A stretch of 64,000 nucleotides of DNA from Marsupella aquatica (taxonomy: Eukaryota > Marchantiophyta): positions 6,200,001-6,264,000 of the forward strand of contig OZ316892.1 in NCBI GenBank assembly GCA_973895155.1, in the 5' to 3' direction. The translations under genes were made by a program, and so were the position numbers. This document shows positions 22,501 to 35,374 of this stretch, piece after piece (position 1 is the first letter of the stretch; each line of letters begins with the position of its first letter). The notes beneath the pieces are model-generated. The model saw only the letters and a list, made by a program, of their open reading frames with translations, searched no databases and was not told where the DNA came from.

Positions 22501-25500
22501 CCAAGAGATCCTCCTTGCTCTCTGTCATGACAACGTACTCTTTCTCAAATGCCATGACCTTGGTTGCAGATCGATCGAGGGCTCCTGACCCTCCTTCACT
22601 CCCTCCTGATCGTCATCTGGATCATCCCCCTCTAGTGTCCATGCCTTACCATGAGCAACTGACTCCTCAGGTACGTCGGTGTCACCCCTTTTCTTGAGTT
22701 CAATCATCCTCCACTTTCCGACGCTTAAGCCCTCGCCACTTTACACTCTCCCCCGCCGTCGTTTTTCCCATTTCCTCGTCTAGCTAACCACCATCGATAC
22801 AACATATATAACCTTTTGGGATGAGAAGAATTAATCATCGAGGAAGAAGCACTCCTCAAGAAAAAAGTATGATCCCGGAAAATGTTGATCTTGATATACC
22901 GAAAGATATTGTCGGGAGGTCCCAGTGTTCTCACTCATCTGCGCGTGCTAGCTGTACACTGACACGCGGGGAGCCATGCACCTTCAGCTATATTCAATTA
23001 CTCTCTACTCTGAATCTACACGGTTGAAGGCCGGGGGCCTATTTTTGGAAAATTGTTTTAAAAATAAAACAAAGCAACACAATTTTGTAATTGACGGATA
23101 TCATCGTGTTGCATTCCACCTGACGCAAAAGCTTCAATGTTTCAACTAAAGGTGGCCAGTCCTCTCACTATGGGGGATAGGGTCAACTAATTGTCAACTC
23201 ACATATGCATAGAGAACTCCATCTCCCAGAATGGGAGGGCTGGGCATTGCTGGTCAGGGTTGAATTCTTAGATTTGTATAGATGGCTCAGATTTTCATGC
23301 GCCCAGACGTGCCAAAAATTCATATCTGATTCTATAGCATAGAGTGATGCCATCACCATGTGTGATGTGGCGTACCAGGCGAGTTTCCAAAGTCTCTCCT
23401 GCAATAAAAACATTACCCCACTCTTTACAATTTCTTCTAGCTCATTTCAAGAGATTAAAATTGGAACCGTTGCTCTTGTTCATCTTGCTTGTTTGAGTTG
23501 GCCATTTTTGGTGAGAAATTCCATCCTCTACGTGATATCATGGTTCCCCGAGCCAGACCTGCACGCTTGGCCCTGCGCGCAGGTACGATTTTGCTGTTGC
23601 TTGATTCATCGTTTCTGATGACATCTGATCGATATGGTGTGCCTCTACACAACCAGTTCATTCCAGCGTCCACAGTACGAATATCCATAGCCAACCATTT
23701 AGCGTAGAAATTGAACGGAGACTCGTGCTGTCATATTTCCTGTGCAGGTCTCAATTCGGATATATATTCTCAGCTATTCGGTGCAGAACATTTCAGGGGG
23801 GTGAAATAAGTGAAACCAACACTAGCTGTCACTGCTCAAAGAGTAACTAAGCTAGAAAGAAAACTTATATATCATCAAATCAAATATGGATAGATGTCGT
23901 CTCGAACAATGAGGGTGCAGCATAAAATATGACATGTAACCACAAGGGTGCAGCATAAACCAATGCTTTATAGATGGCACAGCATTTAGGACTGAGCAGC
24001 GCAAATAACCTTGGCCTATGATTGGAAGCAATCACAAATATTGCAACCTGTATGCCTTCGCTTTCTTGGTACGGCGCTTTCCAGAATTGAAAGACAGCAA
24101 GCCACTATGGTCTACGTGTCGAAGTGCAGGCTCAGGGGAAGACCCCCCAAGTCTGCACATATCCTGGACCACCATATGCAGTACAATAAGCGTGGGAGTA
24201 TGTGCACGATTACAAAATTGCAACACTTTCAGTATAGCACTTACATATTAAAGAAATCAGGTCTCGACCACTCCACCCTAAATAAACACTTTCAGTTTGA
24301 GCACTAGCTTAGAATCGGGTCTCGATGACGGTGAACTTGCTATCAGGTCCCACAGTCAACCCAAAAACCCTTGTTCATCTTTTTGCTAATTGGATAAGTG
24401 CATGTAAGTATTCTATGTAAAGCTCTTACATATCTTGTGTAAGCAACTTGTGTAGTCTCTGCACTAATTGATAATTACATGGTACACCTACAGATGAAAA
24501 TGGACATATATAGCTGTGAAGGTAGAGATGCACTCAGTCATGAAAACTGTATCTTACATGACCGGCCTGCACGTACTTATCCGGGGATTATCCACGAAGT
24601 GCACTTTTCCAAGTGCTCTGCAGTTAGACATGGTGGGCTGTAAGCCATTACGAGCGTAAAGAGTGGCATCGCAAAGGTGAGGACGATGACGCTCATAGTT
24701 TTTTAGTCTCTAAAGTGCACTCAATCTTTCACGAGCTAGCAGCCAGCCAGCCAGCTTGGGTATGACTGTCCTAAGTTTTATGTCCATGGTAGCCACGAAC
24801 GGAGTCTGGACTAGGAGGGTTGCAGGATGGCGTTCTTTAGGCCGTCGCCTCCTCCAATTAATCAAGATTATTGACACATATGATCCTAGTCTTTGAAAGA
24901 TTTTCGGACCTGGGCAACCTTTGGATGGTCAGAGGCAAGTTATCCAGGTGTACGTATACATTCATGTAAGGGACGCTTTATGCACCCTCATTTCTTCCCT
25001 CTTCAACATATGCACGATCCCTTGATCCAGCAGAAGTTAGGGAGAACGAGGGACTGCTAACGAGTTTAGCCCTTGGGAATTCGAGCCATTACATTTTCAG
25101 AGAGGACTTAAGGTGGTGGGTAAATACGCACATTTATTTATGATACTGTAACAGAATGATATCTCAATCAAGATCATTGAGCAATCTTAGCTAGTACGAA
25201 ATCGAGATTCCTTTCAGTAAAGGCAGTGAGCACTGTATGGGCAGCACTGTACGACCGAACTGACATAAGCTTTGCAGTGGGGGGGCCACAGAAGGTGATC
25301 GAAGGCGTGGTGTTAAGTACAGAGGAGGCACCACGCCACCAGCAATAAGTTCTCCTGAGCCTGCAGATCAAGCTAGCCACCGTAACTGGTTGATATATCC
25401 GTGACCCACCGAGTACGTGGCCCTCATTGCCATAGCAGCATGGCAGAGGTTCGCGAGCACTGCTTGCTGGGCCTACGTTAGTCGTCCAGACTCTTTCGAA

Positions 25501-26010
25501 CTTCATGCGCGATAAGGTCCTGCGATGTCATTACTTTATGCAGTTTTTCTGTGGCCACAAGCTGGGACACAATTGTTGTACCATCATATTGCTGACGTAC
25601 TAGCTTCAGCGGTCAGCTCAAGTCATGGCTTAAAAAGTCTTGCAGTGGACTCGTCCTGTGTGCGGGTCTTCATGTCACGGTCATCCCCGCGGGAATCGAG
25701 ATGGACATCAATTAATGTTCAGCATACACAGAAGCCTTTCAGGTATGAGCGGTGACATTGAATTCGACGCCTGAGGCTAGTTCATGTCCTCGAAGGAGAA
25801 GGCTTCGTTGGGCCTAGAAACCGAATTTGTTGCTAGGCCCTGGGATTTTCATTTGAATACAGAATTGTCACCAGGCTTATCATAGGAGAGCTCATAGGTG
25901 CCTCAACAAGTATCGATCAGTCCATTCTACCTGGCCGGTTGGGAGCCTAGCTTTGTGGAGTATAATATAGCGACGTTGTAGCGAACGGCCCAAGGCAGTG
26001 GTGAAAATCA
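19541..26010. other. Intergenic DNA, no gene recognised
   Basis: Open frames here are short and give no family resemblance on either strand. Apart from the short tandem repeats at 22,136-22,285 I see no transposon ends, RNA gene or conserved protein. The last few hundred bases before 26,011 should hold the promoter of the NLR gene; no convincing TATA box is visible, although TATAATATAG occurs near 25,962-25,971, about 40-50 bases upstream of the start codon. Confidence 0.5.
22136..22285. repeat. AACGCGAAGAGTTGAAAC repeated three times
   Basis: The string AACRCGAAGAGTTGAAAC occurs at about 22,136, 22,213 and 22,260, with related purine-rich sequence between copies. It gives basic, Arg-rich open frames on the plus strand that look like a product of the repeat rather than a gene. 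Confidence 0.7.
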
Positions 26011-29000
26011 ATGGGAGCGATTATGGGAGACCCAACAGGCATCGCAGGGGCTGTCGTCGGGTATGCTGTTTCCAAGCTATTGGATGAAGTTATCAAACAG
26101 ACGAAAAACACCATCAATTATCGACGTTTCTGTGAAACTTTGCAGAAAACTCTAGAAAATATCCAACCTCTGGTAACAGCGGCGGCTGCGAGTCCACCTA
26201 GAGACTTTTATACAGACTCGAGTGGAAGAGTTGTAGCAGGTAATAAACTCGTGACCTCATGTGACCCATTCTTTTTAGAAGATCCTCACTCTGGTTCTCC
26301 AACGCTGGAACCTCAGAAGGCAATTCTAGTGAAATTTCTATATGTATGAATGTGAATGTCGAAACATGTTCTAATTGCAATAGTGAATGTGGACTTTTTA
26401 ATACCCAATAGGTGGATCTGATGATTACCGTGATTTGTTCGTCTATGGTTAGAGATACTCTCATTGCTCCTACCGCTGCTTATTTGAAGTACTGCAATGC
26501 TGTCGACGACTGGTCACATTATTGTTGTGGATTATCAGGACCCGGCGCTAGCGCTGTGAAGAAGTGGCTGGAAGATATAGAGAGAGTCTTGAAGGACGCG
26601 CGTGCGCTAGTACTGCAATGCGACACGACCTCGTACTTCAATGTCTTCTCTAGAAACAAAATGGCTCGAAAGATTTTACGTATCACCGAAGAAATAGAGT
26701 CTGTCAGCATGACTCAGGCACCCCTTGCGGCGTTGCCCACTCTGGAAGAAATAGTACAAGTAGCACATGCGAACAATCGACTACTGGCCGAGATCAAGGC
26801 CCTCCAGGTCAATGTGAATGCCAGGGCTGTGGGAGGTACGACACAAGAAATCCTCCAGATCGAGGGAATACAACCGGCCCAGGCATTTCTGGAAATCAGG
26901 AGTCGGACAGACATACTTGCAGCCAGTGTGTACAGCGCTTCAGGCCAAACCCAGAGTTCTCACCAAAACGACCACGTCGACGATGAGAGAAGCTCGTACA
27001 CGCTTCGACAGGTTCCAGAAAAGACCTTTGGAATGGATGAGCCTTTGAAGAAACTGCAGGATCTTCTCCTTAGCGAGAGGAAGGATATGAAATGGGTTGG
27101 AGTCTATGGCAAAGGAGGGATTGGAAAAACTCTATTGGCAGAGCAGGCCTACAACAGCGAGGCGGTTCAAGACCACTTTCAAAAGAATACCTTTTGGCTC
27201 ACCGTAGGAAAGAGCCCGTCAATCGAACGACTCCTGAAAAAGCTGTGTGAAATGCTTCGTATCAAAACTGACTACATCGACTCACATGAAGAAGCCAAGA
27301 CGAAGCTCTTCAATGCACTTCTTCGAAAGAAAGTGCTCCTAGTCTTAGATGACGTTTGGGAAGGCGTCATCCTGGACTGGTTGGATGTTACTGCGGGCTG
27401 GGAAAGTGGCAGCAAAATATTAGTGACCACCCGCAACATGGAGGTCAATTTCACAAAATTTCTTCAGTTGCAAGATACCTATGTACTGACGGACGGTCCG
27501 TGGCGTTATGTGATTGTCGTGATAGTCAAACTTTGCGTTTGAACGTTGATGCTTCCAAACACGTTGTAGACAGACCGGGTTCTTTTTATTAAATTGCAGT
27601 CTTTCGTGCATGGATCGATCACAAATGCGTTGAATCGGGTAAATGTGCTCAATCAAGGTGAAAAGTTTTGCTGAAATACCTCAAAACCAAGCACCATCTA
27701 TTGTCAGGATCTTGTTTCACAAATCTTTGTTTATGGACAAGAACTCGGTGTTGAGCGTACTGTCGTCGAGAGTTACTCATACGTAGCTCTAAGTACTTCC
27801 AGCTGCTGGATAACAAGGAGAATTGAAGTTTAGCACGAACTGATCAACGCTCAACTTCTAATTTAGATACAGCCAACTTACCTTAGCTACTACTTGCATG
27901 TCTTTAGGTACTAACGCGAAAACACGCGCAAGACGAACCGACTGTAAGAATGGAGCGCCTGTCTGACAACGACAGTTTGGAGCTCTTTTGTGAGTTTGCA
28001 TTCGCAGGTGTCGGCAACATGCCAAGCACACTAGAGCACTTGGTAAGTCTTTGAACCGGATGCAACTTCCCCCGACTTGATTTAGATGGATTGTTGACAT
28101 ATCGGTCTTAAATACTCAAATTCTCTGTTCAAGTTTGCTACGATCAAATGAGAAATTCCTTAGGCAAGATACAAACTCGGATATAGACGGAACACAAGTG
28201 TGTTAGTGCAGTATAGTTTTACATGTGATGGTTGAATGTTTGATGTGTTTTAGTCTAATGGTTTGACGAGGCATTTGATCAACATGAGATGCAATTTGAC
28301 TGGTTTGGTTAATCTCTAATAGCTCCAGTCTATATTTTATTGTAGGGGAGAGCGGTAGCGGATGAGTGCAAAGGGCTCCCATTAGCCCTAAAAGTTATAG
28401 CTGGAGCCCACGCTGGTCAGACGGAACCTGAGCAGTGGCAGAGATCACTAAATAAGCTCAAGGAGGCAGAAGTATTGAATATTGACCACCAGGAACAAGT
28501 CTACAACAGGCTGCTACTCAGCTATGACTCTCTAGAGTTGTTAGAGCCTGACCATCGCCACAGACTCCAGAAGTGTTTTATCTACTTTGCTGGCTTTGCA
28601 GAAGACAGTGACGTGGACATGGAAAAATTGGTGAAATTGTGGGCTGGAGAGAAACTGTTAGAAGTTGGTGAGGACGAGGATGATACTTATCCTTCATTAG
28701 ATGGCAACTATCTGCTAGGCGTGCTCATTGGGCGATCACTGATAGATCTACAACAGGCGAAATGGTGTGACACTGTGAATTCGCCCAAGCTTAAATGTCG
28801 TGTTCATGATGTTCTTCGAGACTTGGCTCGACACCTCATTCGCCAAGGACGTGCACCTATGGTATGCATGTTGTTCATCACTGACTTTTGAATGCTTCTT
28901 GGAACTCAAGGAATTGCACCACCAGGTTACTTGTTTCCTATCAATTGGCTAGTACCTTCGTAATTTGTCCCGAAGAATTGTACCGTCACTTGATGCTGTT

Positions 29001-31404
29001 CAGAGATCTCTCTGTCTTCATTAATGTCTAACATGACAATTATATTTTAGTTCGTGCTTTAGTCTACTTTCAAGTCCCACAATAATTTGAAATTGATTCT
29101 ATACTGACTTGTCAGTGCCAAATGTCTGCATTCTCGACGAACGCACCAATGCGTACAGAAAAACTAATGCCTGACATGGGTCTCACTGGCAGGATTGTCT
29201 TTTCACCGCTGGTCAGGGACTCAAGAAATTTCCAGATAAATGGTTGACTCCTATTCGTCCACGTATTTCGGAATTACTAGGTCCCAAGATCAATGGCCTT
29301 GTAAGGGACGTGACACATCTCTCGCTCAACGATAATTTGTTGGAATCACTACCAACTAAACTAAAGGCACCCAAGCTGGAGGTCTTAATGCTGGCCAACA
29401 ATGGGAACAGTAACCTAGTCATATCACCAGGTAATGCTAAACCTTTTTACCAGTTGCAATGCACGAACATTGACAATTACCCAGTTCAAAGCACAGTGGC
29501 ATTGCTTCACGCCACAGCACACAATTTCGGTGATATTTGTCTGCTGATTATTGGGGCCGGGTAGCACTTCCTCGCGCTTCCTTAACGACAAGGTCTATTT
29601 GAGCTAGACTTTTTTGTCCTTAGTAGAGCGTGCTGTTGGCATTGCACTTTTTATAGTCATATCTTGCTTCTTGTTTTCTGGTGGATTTGGATTCAAATTT
29701 TCTGCAAGTTTTTGCGAATCGAATGAGTCTGAGCTAAGAAATGTGGTGAGTGGGCTTTCTCCCTTTCTCCAACCCGCCCCTCAACAGAATTGTAGTCAGT
29801 GATGAGGATCTCTTGCTCTTTGTATCTCTGTTGTTTAGTAATATGAGATAATCTAACATGATTGTGGACTTATTTTAATTTCACCAATTTTGTTTTGAGT
29901 AGGTTTTTTGGAGAGTTTCTCTAGCCTGAAGGTGCTCGACCTTGAGCACAGTACCATTCACTATTTGCCAGAGAGCTTGGAGAAGTTGACGAGCCTAGTG
30001 TACCTAGACCTATCATTTACGGAATTACTTAAGCTTCCACGGGGACTTAGTAAACTGATCAAATTGGAAAACCTCAATTTACAAAATTGTTCCAAACTCG
30101 AGCCGTGGCCATTTGATGTTTCGTCACTGAAAAGCCTTTCTTCCCTCAACACAAGAGGATGTGGTGAACTCTGGAAACCCAAGCCAGGTATGTTTCCACT
30201 AAACCTTCCTTCATACATGAACTCTTTTTGTGGCTGGAGTGGTGTCCAGGCTGCTTTCCTCTCCATGGAATGATATATGTTTACATCTGGATGCTCTTTT
30301 GACAGGTTTTCGAGGCTCCAACGACGTTTTCGCACTTGACTCACTGCACAATCTGTGTTCCCTAACAGCACTTCGGAGCCTATTAATGAGTGGAGATCGT
30401 GAACATTTACCCTCCAAAATCTCATCCCTGGTCAACCTCCGCCACCTGAGTTTGTACTTCGGAAAACTCAGAAGACTACCAACAGAACTCCAAACCAGCA
30501 GCGGACCACAGCTCAGCAAACTCCAATCCCTTTGGCTTGACTATTGCCTGGCTTTATCTGAGCTACCCTCTTGGATAGACTCCCTATCACAGCTCGTCAC
30601 TTTAAACCTTGTTTCTTGCATAAAGTTGAGATCCCTTCCGAATATTCACAAACTTCCGGGGCTCCAGAAACTAGATATTAGTTTTTGTACAGGTCTCCAA
30701 CAGCTTCCTCTTGGATTCGCCTCCGCTACAGCTTTCCCAGCACTGAAGGTAAGACTATGAGAATCCTCATATCCTAGACATGTCAACATTCGTCCCGCTG
30801 CACGATTTTCCCATTCACTTACTGCAGGCCAAATGCATAAAGTTATGAAGGAAGTATTGTATATGAATTATACTATTATGCATGACAACTGGATTACTTA
30901 GAACAGGATTTGGAAGATACCGAAGTCACCCGTTTTAACTGATTTCCCATTTTTTATGTACAGGAATTGTACATGGCAAATTGTGAAGGATTGCAAGAGT
31001 TTCCTGCTATTGAAGAGGGAGCCTTCCCACAACTCATGGTTCTTGAACTCACTGGTTGTCCATTTCAGACTCTACCCAGATCTTTAAGTCTTCTACCCAA
31101 GCTCGTAAAGCTCAAACTCAATCTTTGTAGACGGCTCAAGAGTTTGAACGAATGCTTTAGATTACAAGCCAATGAGTCTAGGGATCCAACAAGCCAACAG
31201 CATGTGCATCAGACTCCGCCTTTCTTTACAAACCTACGAGATCTTGGATTGAAAGGGATACCATTGGAAAATCTTCCTAGTGATGTGGCAGCCTGTCCAA
31301 GCTTGACGACGATCGACCTCAGAGATACCCATGTTACGATTCCTGAAAGTCTGCAAATTCTGAAAGCAGAAGGGAGACTTAAAATATTGACGACGTCTGC
31401 ATGA
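26011..31404 (+). CDS. RPW8-NB-ARC-LRR immune receptor (NLR), eight exons
   Basis: This is a complete intracellular immune receptor of about 1,076 residues. Proposed exons are 26,011-26,239, 26,539-27,482, 27,908-28,042, 28,346-28,861, 29,193-29,430, 29,903-30,187, 30,306-30,748 and 30,964-31,404. All borders are GT-AG and the phases sum to 1,077 codons with the stop. The N-terminus (residues 1 to about 150: AVVGYAVSKLLDEVIKQTK, then VKKWLEDIERVLKDARALV) fits the RPW8 helical domain. NB-ARC follows: P-loop GKGGIGKT (about 267-274), kinase-2 LVLDDVW (about 344-350), RNBS-B GSKILVTTRN, RNBS-C LSDNDSLELF, GLPLAL (446-451), an RNBS-D-like CFIYFAGFAED, and VHD (589-591) in place of MHD. Residues 609-1,076 are leucine-rich repeats. 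Such proteins switch on cell-death and immune signalling when an effector is sensed; the RPW8 type often acts as a helper. The start is the first in-frame ATG before the RPW8 helix; a second ATG lies four codons later. The exon 2/3 border is the least certain. Confidence 0.88.
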
Positions 31405-34400
31405 ACCCATAATTTCAAAGCTTTTCCTCTACATGTTTATCACGATGACTTTTTTTTCGTCACGATTGCGGTGTACCAAATTACAGAGTACTGTGGCTTC
31501 TCTGTTTCAAGTTGACTCGTGAGTCTGTGAGTACGCTGTTTTAATGAAATGACGAGCATTGAAAGGTCTGGCTCGGAGATATATTGATTCTGGACCCCGT
31601 TCTGGACACATGGCTGTGCGTAATTGAAAGCCCATTCTACATCAACTGTATTCGTCTTTGTTCCATCTCCTTTCCTGCGGATTTTACGAACCGCAAATGT
31701 TGGCGGAGTACAGACCAGCCACATCAAGTTCCAGTCCAATTATTGTTGTTGACGAGTTCTTGAATTGGCCAATCCAAATGACGCCGAGCAGTTTCCGATA
31801 AATTACTATTGGGTGAAGGGACCTCACTGAATTTGCCACATCTCGCATACCTGTCGTTCGCGTATCATATGCGTTGAGAGCAAGTTTATGATGTCGATCC
31901 TCCCCTCCTAGAAATCCGCACGGGGGAATCCGTAATGAACTGGAGTTGTCTTTCCTCGCTTATTCATCATTAGTACCATACCTTCCATGGACCCCAAAAT
32001 CATCAAATTATGTGCGGTAAGTCTACAATCTCTATTTCGCATGATCATTCTTCAGCTTCAACTTTTGTGGATGTTTAATTAAATTAGTATTGTGGCTGCA
32101 TTCCGTGACTGAAAGCATCTCATCAAAACAAAAGTTTCAGTAACAAAAGTTGGCGATTAACAAGTTTCCACTACAACAGTGTCCCTCGAGTTGGACTGTG
32201 TAGATAATGTATCCCTAGATCAGTGCCAATTATGTTATAGTACTGACTTTGTGTGTTTTAATTAGTGTTACTTAGCACAAGCCCGAAATTTACAGCAGCG
32301 TAGAGAGTGCTGCCTCAAAGTTCTCTCCCGTCATGCACCCTGCCAAACAAATCGCTGCCTCTTGCACACATTTCACATTTCACAGCGGAAAGTGTGCATT
32401 TGAGCTCTCTGCTGCCCGTCAGCTGCCGCACACCCTCTAAAAATTATGTCATGTTTTGTCAAGAACTTCGATCGTCTGATCAAATCCCACTTATGGGTGG
32501 CATTTGTGTCAAAAGGAATGTGCCAGCCCTGCAGGAGGATTCAAACACATCACCTTCACCTCCCCAATCAGATGGTCTGCCATAGTGACCGTAGCTGGCC
32601 TGCTGCACGGAATCGTGGTTCCAATTCTTAGAATTTAATTCCAAGTCACGTGCCCACGGCTCGAGCAACAACCGGCAGGCAGCAGGCTTAGACAGCCTGG
32701 CAGTGGAGTTAGTGCAGTTCCAGGAATCCATCGGCCCAAATTGTTTCATAGAGTACTTTTTGGGTGGAGCAGCATACCTCCAGTGTTCGCTGATCTATAA
32801 TTGATCTTGTTGTCACACTGCGGATTAATCAATGAGTTCAGTGAAGCTCCACTGCACCACTGAAATGAAGCATGTTTTGCTTGCAACTTAAACCACCAGT
32901 GAAACAAGGGCAAATAACTGAAGTTAGTATAACTTTAGACTTTAAGTCTATTAATTTACTCTACAAAGAGAGCCCCGAAACTCTACACCAAACAACACTT
33001 AGTAGGATCTAAACATCACTATTGGCGTGCAACAAAGACTATATGAGTGTTCTAGCTTTAGTTCAAAAAGGCAAATCGAAACTGTAGTCCAGCGATTCAT
33101 CAACCAAGAGAGAATTATCTTTCCAGAAGTAGACCAGGTTTAGGGATTGTCGTCTCATTCTCAATTGGTTGTTGGATATGCTCACTGCAACCCAAGATAA
33201 AAGTGTTGCAAAGCAACCATTTGTGCATACAACTCCAGTTCATTGGCACAGTTGACGAGAGGCCTTCTAACTGTAAGTGAATGATTCAAAGTAGAGAATG
33301 GATGAGGCAATTGAGAATCACCGCAGGATAAAAATCTGAAGTTTTCTAAAATTGCGCGACAGATTGAATGTTGCACACAGAATCTGTGCAGATTAGGAGT
33401 AATGACGATCCTGATGAACAACAAAAATTATCAGCAAAATAAAACATAGGGTTTGACTCTAAGCAGGAGCCGCATATTTAATTCTGAGGTAGAATTATTT
33501 GATTCTGAAGTAGAATAAAATTCTGTCCGATAAATATTTGCATTCATACCACGAAGCTACTGGCCGGTCCTCTCTCGATCTAGTGAAAGCTGGAAACTCT
33601 ACAGAGTGCCAGCTCCTGAGCTTGTTGCAGCACATTGGCTTCTCGCCTTTGCTTCTTTCTTGTGAACACAGATCGATGATCTCGAGATTTTCTGGTAATT
33701 TGGTTCAATCTTTTACTCTACGCAAATGACGCAAATGACGCAAACTACCACTACAATGCAGGTGGTGGGGAATAGGTGAAAAAGGGTTGACGAAGGACAT
33801 TAGAGAGAAGTGTGGTTCCTGCCATGGACTTGTTTTGCTATTGAGATTTGTGATCTAACACGAAGGAGAGTAAATGGCCAGGTACGTTCGACTCTGTGAG
33901 AGGTACAAAGGAAGCCATGCCCAACGGCAAGAAATTGTCAATGCTCTATAATGTCGAGACATTGCGGATCGCGGTGCACAGTCATTGTAAAAGTGAGTAT
34001 TCGGGGGTGGGCGACAACAATGGAACCAGGGAAGTCAAATTTCTAGGGGGCACTAAAGAGAGGGCGACGCTTTTGGGCGAATGGAATACAGTTTTGAGGG
34101 GATATGGGAGAAGGAAAGAAAGAAGGGAAAAAAAACCCTCCCAAAAACACTTCACAACCGCTCATGGATGCGATGCCGCTGTAGCTGTAGCCAATCTCGC
34201 ACCCTAAACTGAAGCATTTTGTTCCTGTCTTGTTGGCAGTTATATACATGCAGCTCAATCCACAATTGAAACAATTATGATTTTGCAAACCGGCTTAAAG
34301 TATTGTTACATGGACTTGAAGTCAAGTGCTCCAAACTTAGTGTTATTAAGAGTAACTTGAAAGTAACACTAATAGCAATTACATGTATAAGTTTGAAGGT

Positions 34401-35374
34401 GATAGGCTTGACGAGACCCCGAGTGATCCAGCTCGTTGATAGCCGTTAAATCATGGTTCCCAAAATCTGAGAGGTAGCACCAAGTAATTCTTTTCATTTT
34501 GGGGTCCCTCAACCAAATACCTCATGAAGCTTCTCTAGTCTGACGTACTGGACTGGTTTGGGATGTGCAACAGACTGTGCGCACTATACGGTCAGGGAAA
34601 TATATCGGTATGTTTTACTCGTATGCTGTATATTCTTCTAATGATGGCAATTCGACGGGATTCATACCGCCGCTGCCACTTGGAGCACAGTCCAAGGGAT
34701 TTCAATACACATCCCGATCGCAGCAGTACCTGCAGCACGCTCGACATCTTGGACCATGCACGATTCCTATCCGGAAGGATCTCACAATCACCTAGTTATA
34801 TCAACTTCCAAGCGGACCAAGCAGCTGAAGTAATAATCGCCGAATAAATATTCTCAGTAGATTACTGCGCCGTGCCGCGCATTGAATAGTTTCTTTCTCA
34901 TGAATTCAAAGGGACCACAGTATTGCCCCCTCCGAACGCTGAGTTGCTTAGTTTTCTCTGTGAAGCCTGATCCAAAGAAAATATACTAGTGCGCGCTGAG
35001 AATGCGAAGTTTAGAGTAGTTTCTCCCCGTTCTCAGTTTCACCAAAACTGCTAGTATACATTATCTTAGCAGAATTCAACATGATTGTAGTATAAGGACA
35101 CAGTCATATGTAGAAGGTAGAAGTACTCATCACATGGCGGTGAGCAAAATTGGTTGTCGCCAGAAACTGTGCTTTTCTTGGAGCATTGGGCACGAACCCC
35201 AGATTTCGATCGGGATTTCGATAAGACGGTCCTGTTTACTCGTTTGTACGACATGCATGGTTGATGTGTGAACAAGATACTTCGAATCTCGATCCATCTC
35301 CTTGAGTTCCCCTTCTCTTGCACTGCGCCTCGATTGCTGCCGAAGTGCTAGCCTGGGTGCCTAGCTACCGATCG
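31405..35374. other. Intergenic DNA, no gene recognised
   Basis: About 4 kb between the NLR and the GHKL ATPase gene. Open frames are short, without family resemblance. No transposon ends or RNA genes are evident. Small direct repeats such as ATTCTGARGTAGAAT occur near 33,481-33,520. Confidence 0.5.

Noticed and set aside
26412-26538. Start of the NB-ARC ORF at 26,412
   Set aside because: This part reads as intron; the acceptor at 26,537-26,538 restores the RPW8 helix in the phase needed by exon 1.
29961-30519. Antisense ORFs across the LRR exons
   Set aside because: They are shadow frames of the leucine-rich repeats, crossing introns without splice logic.
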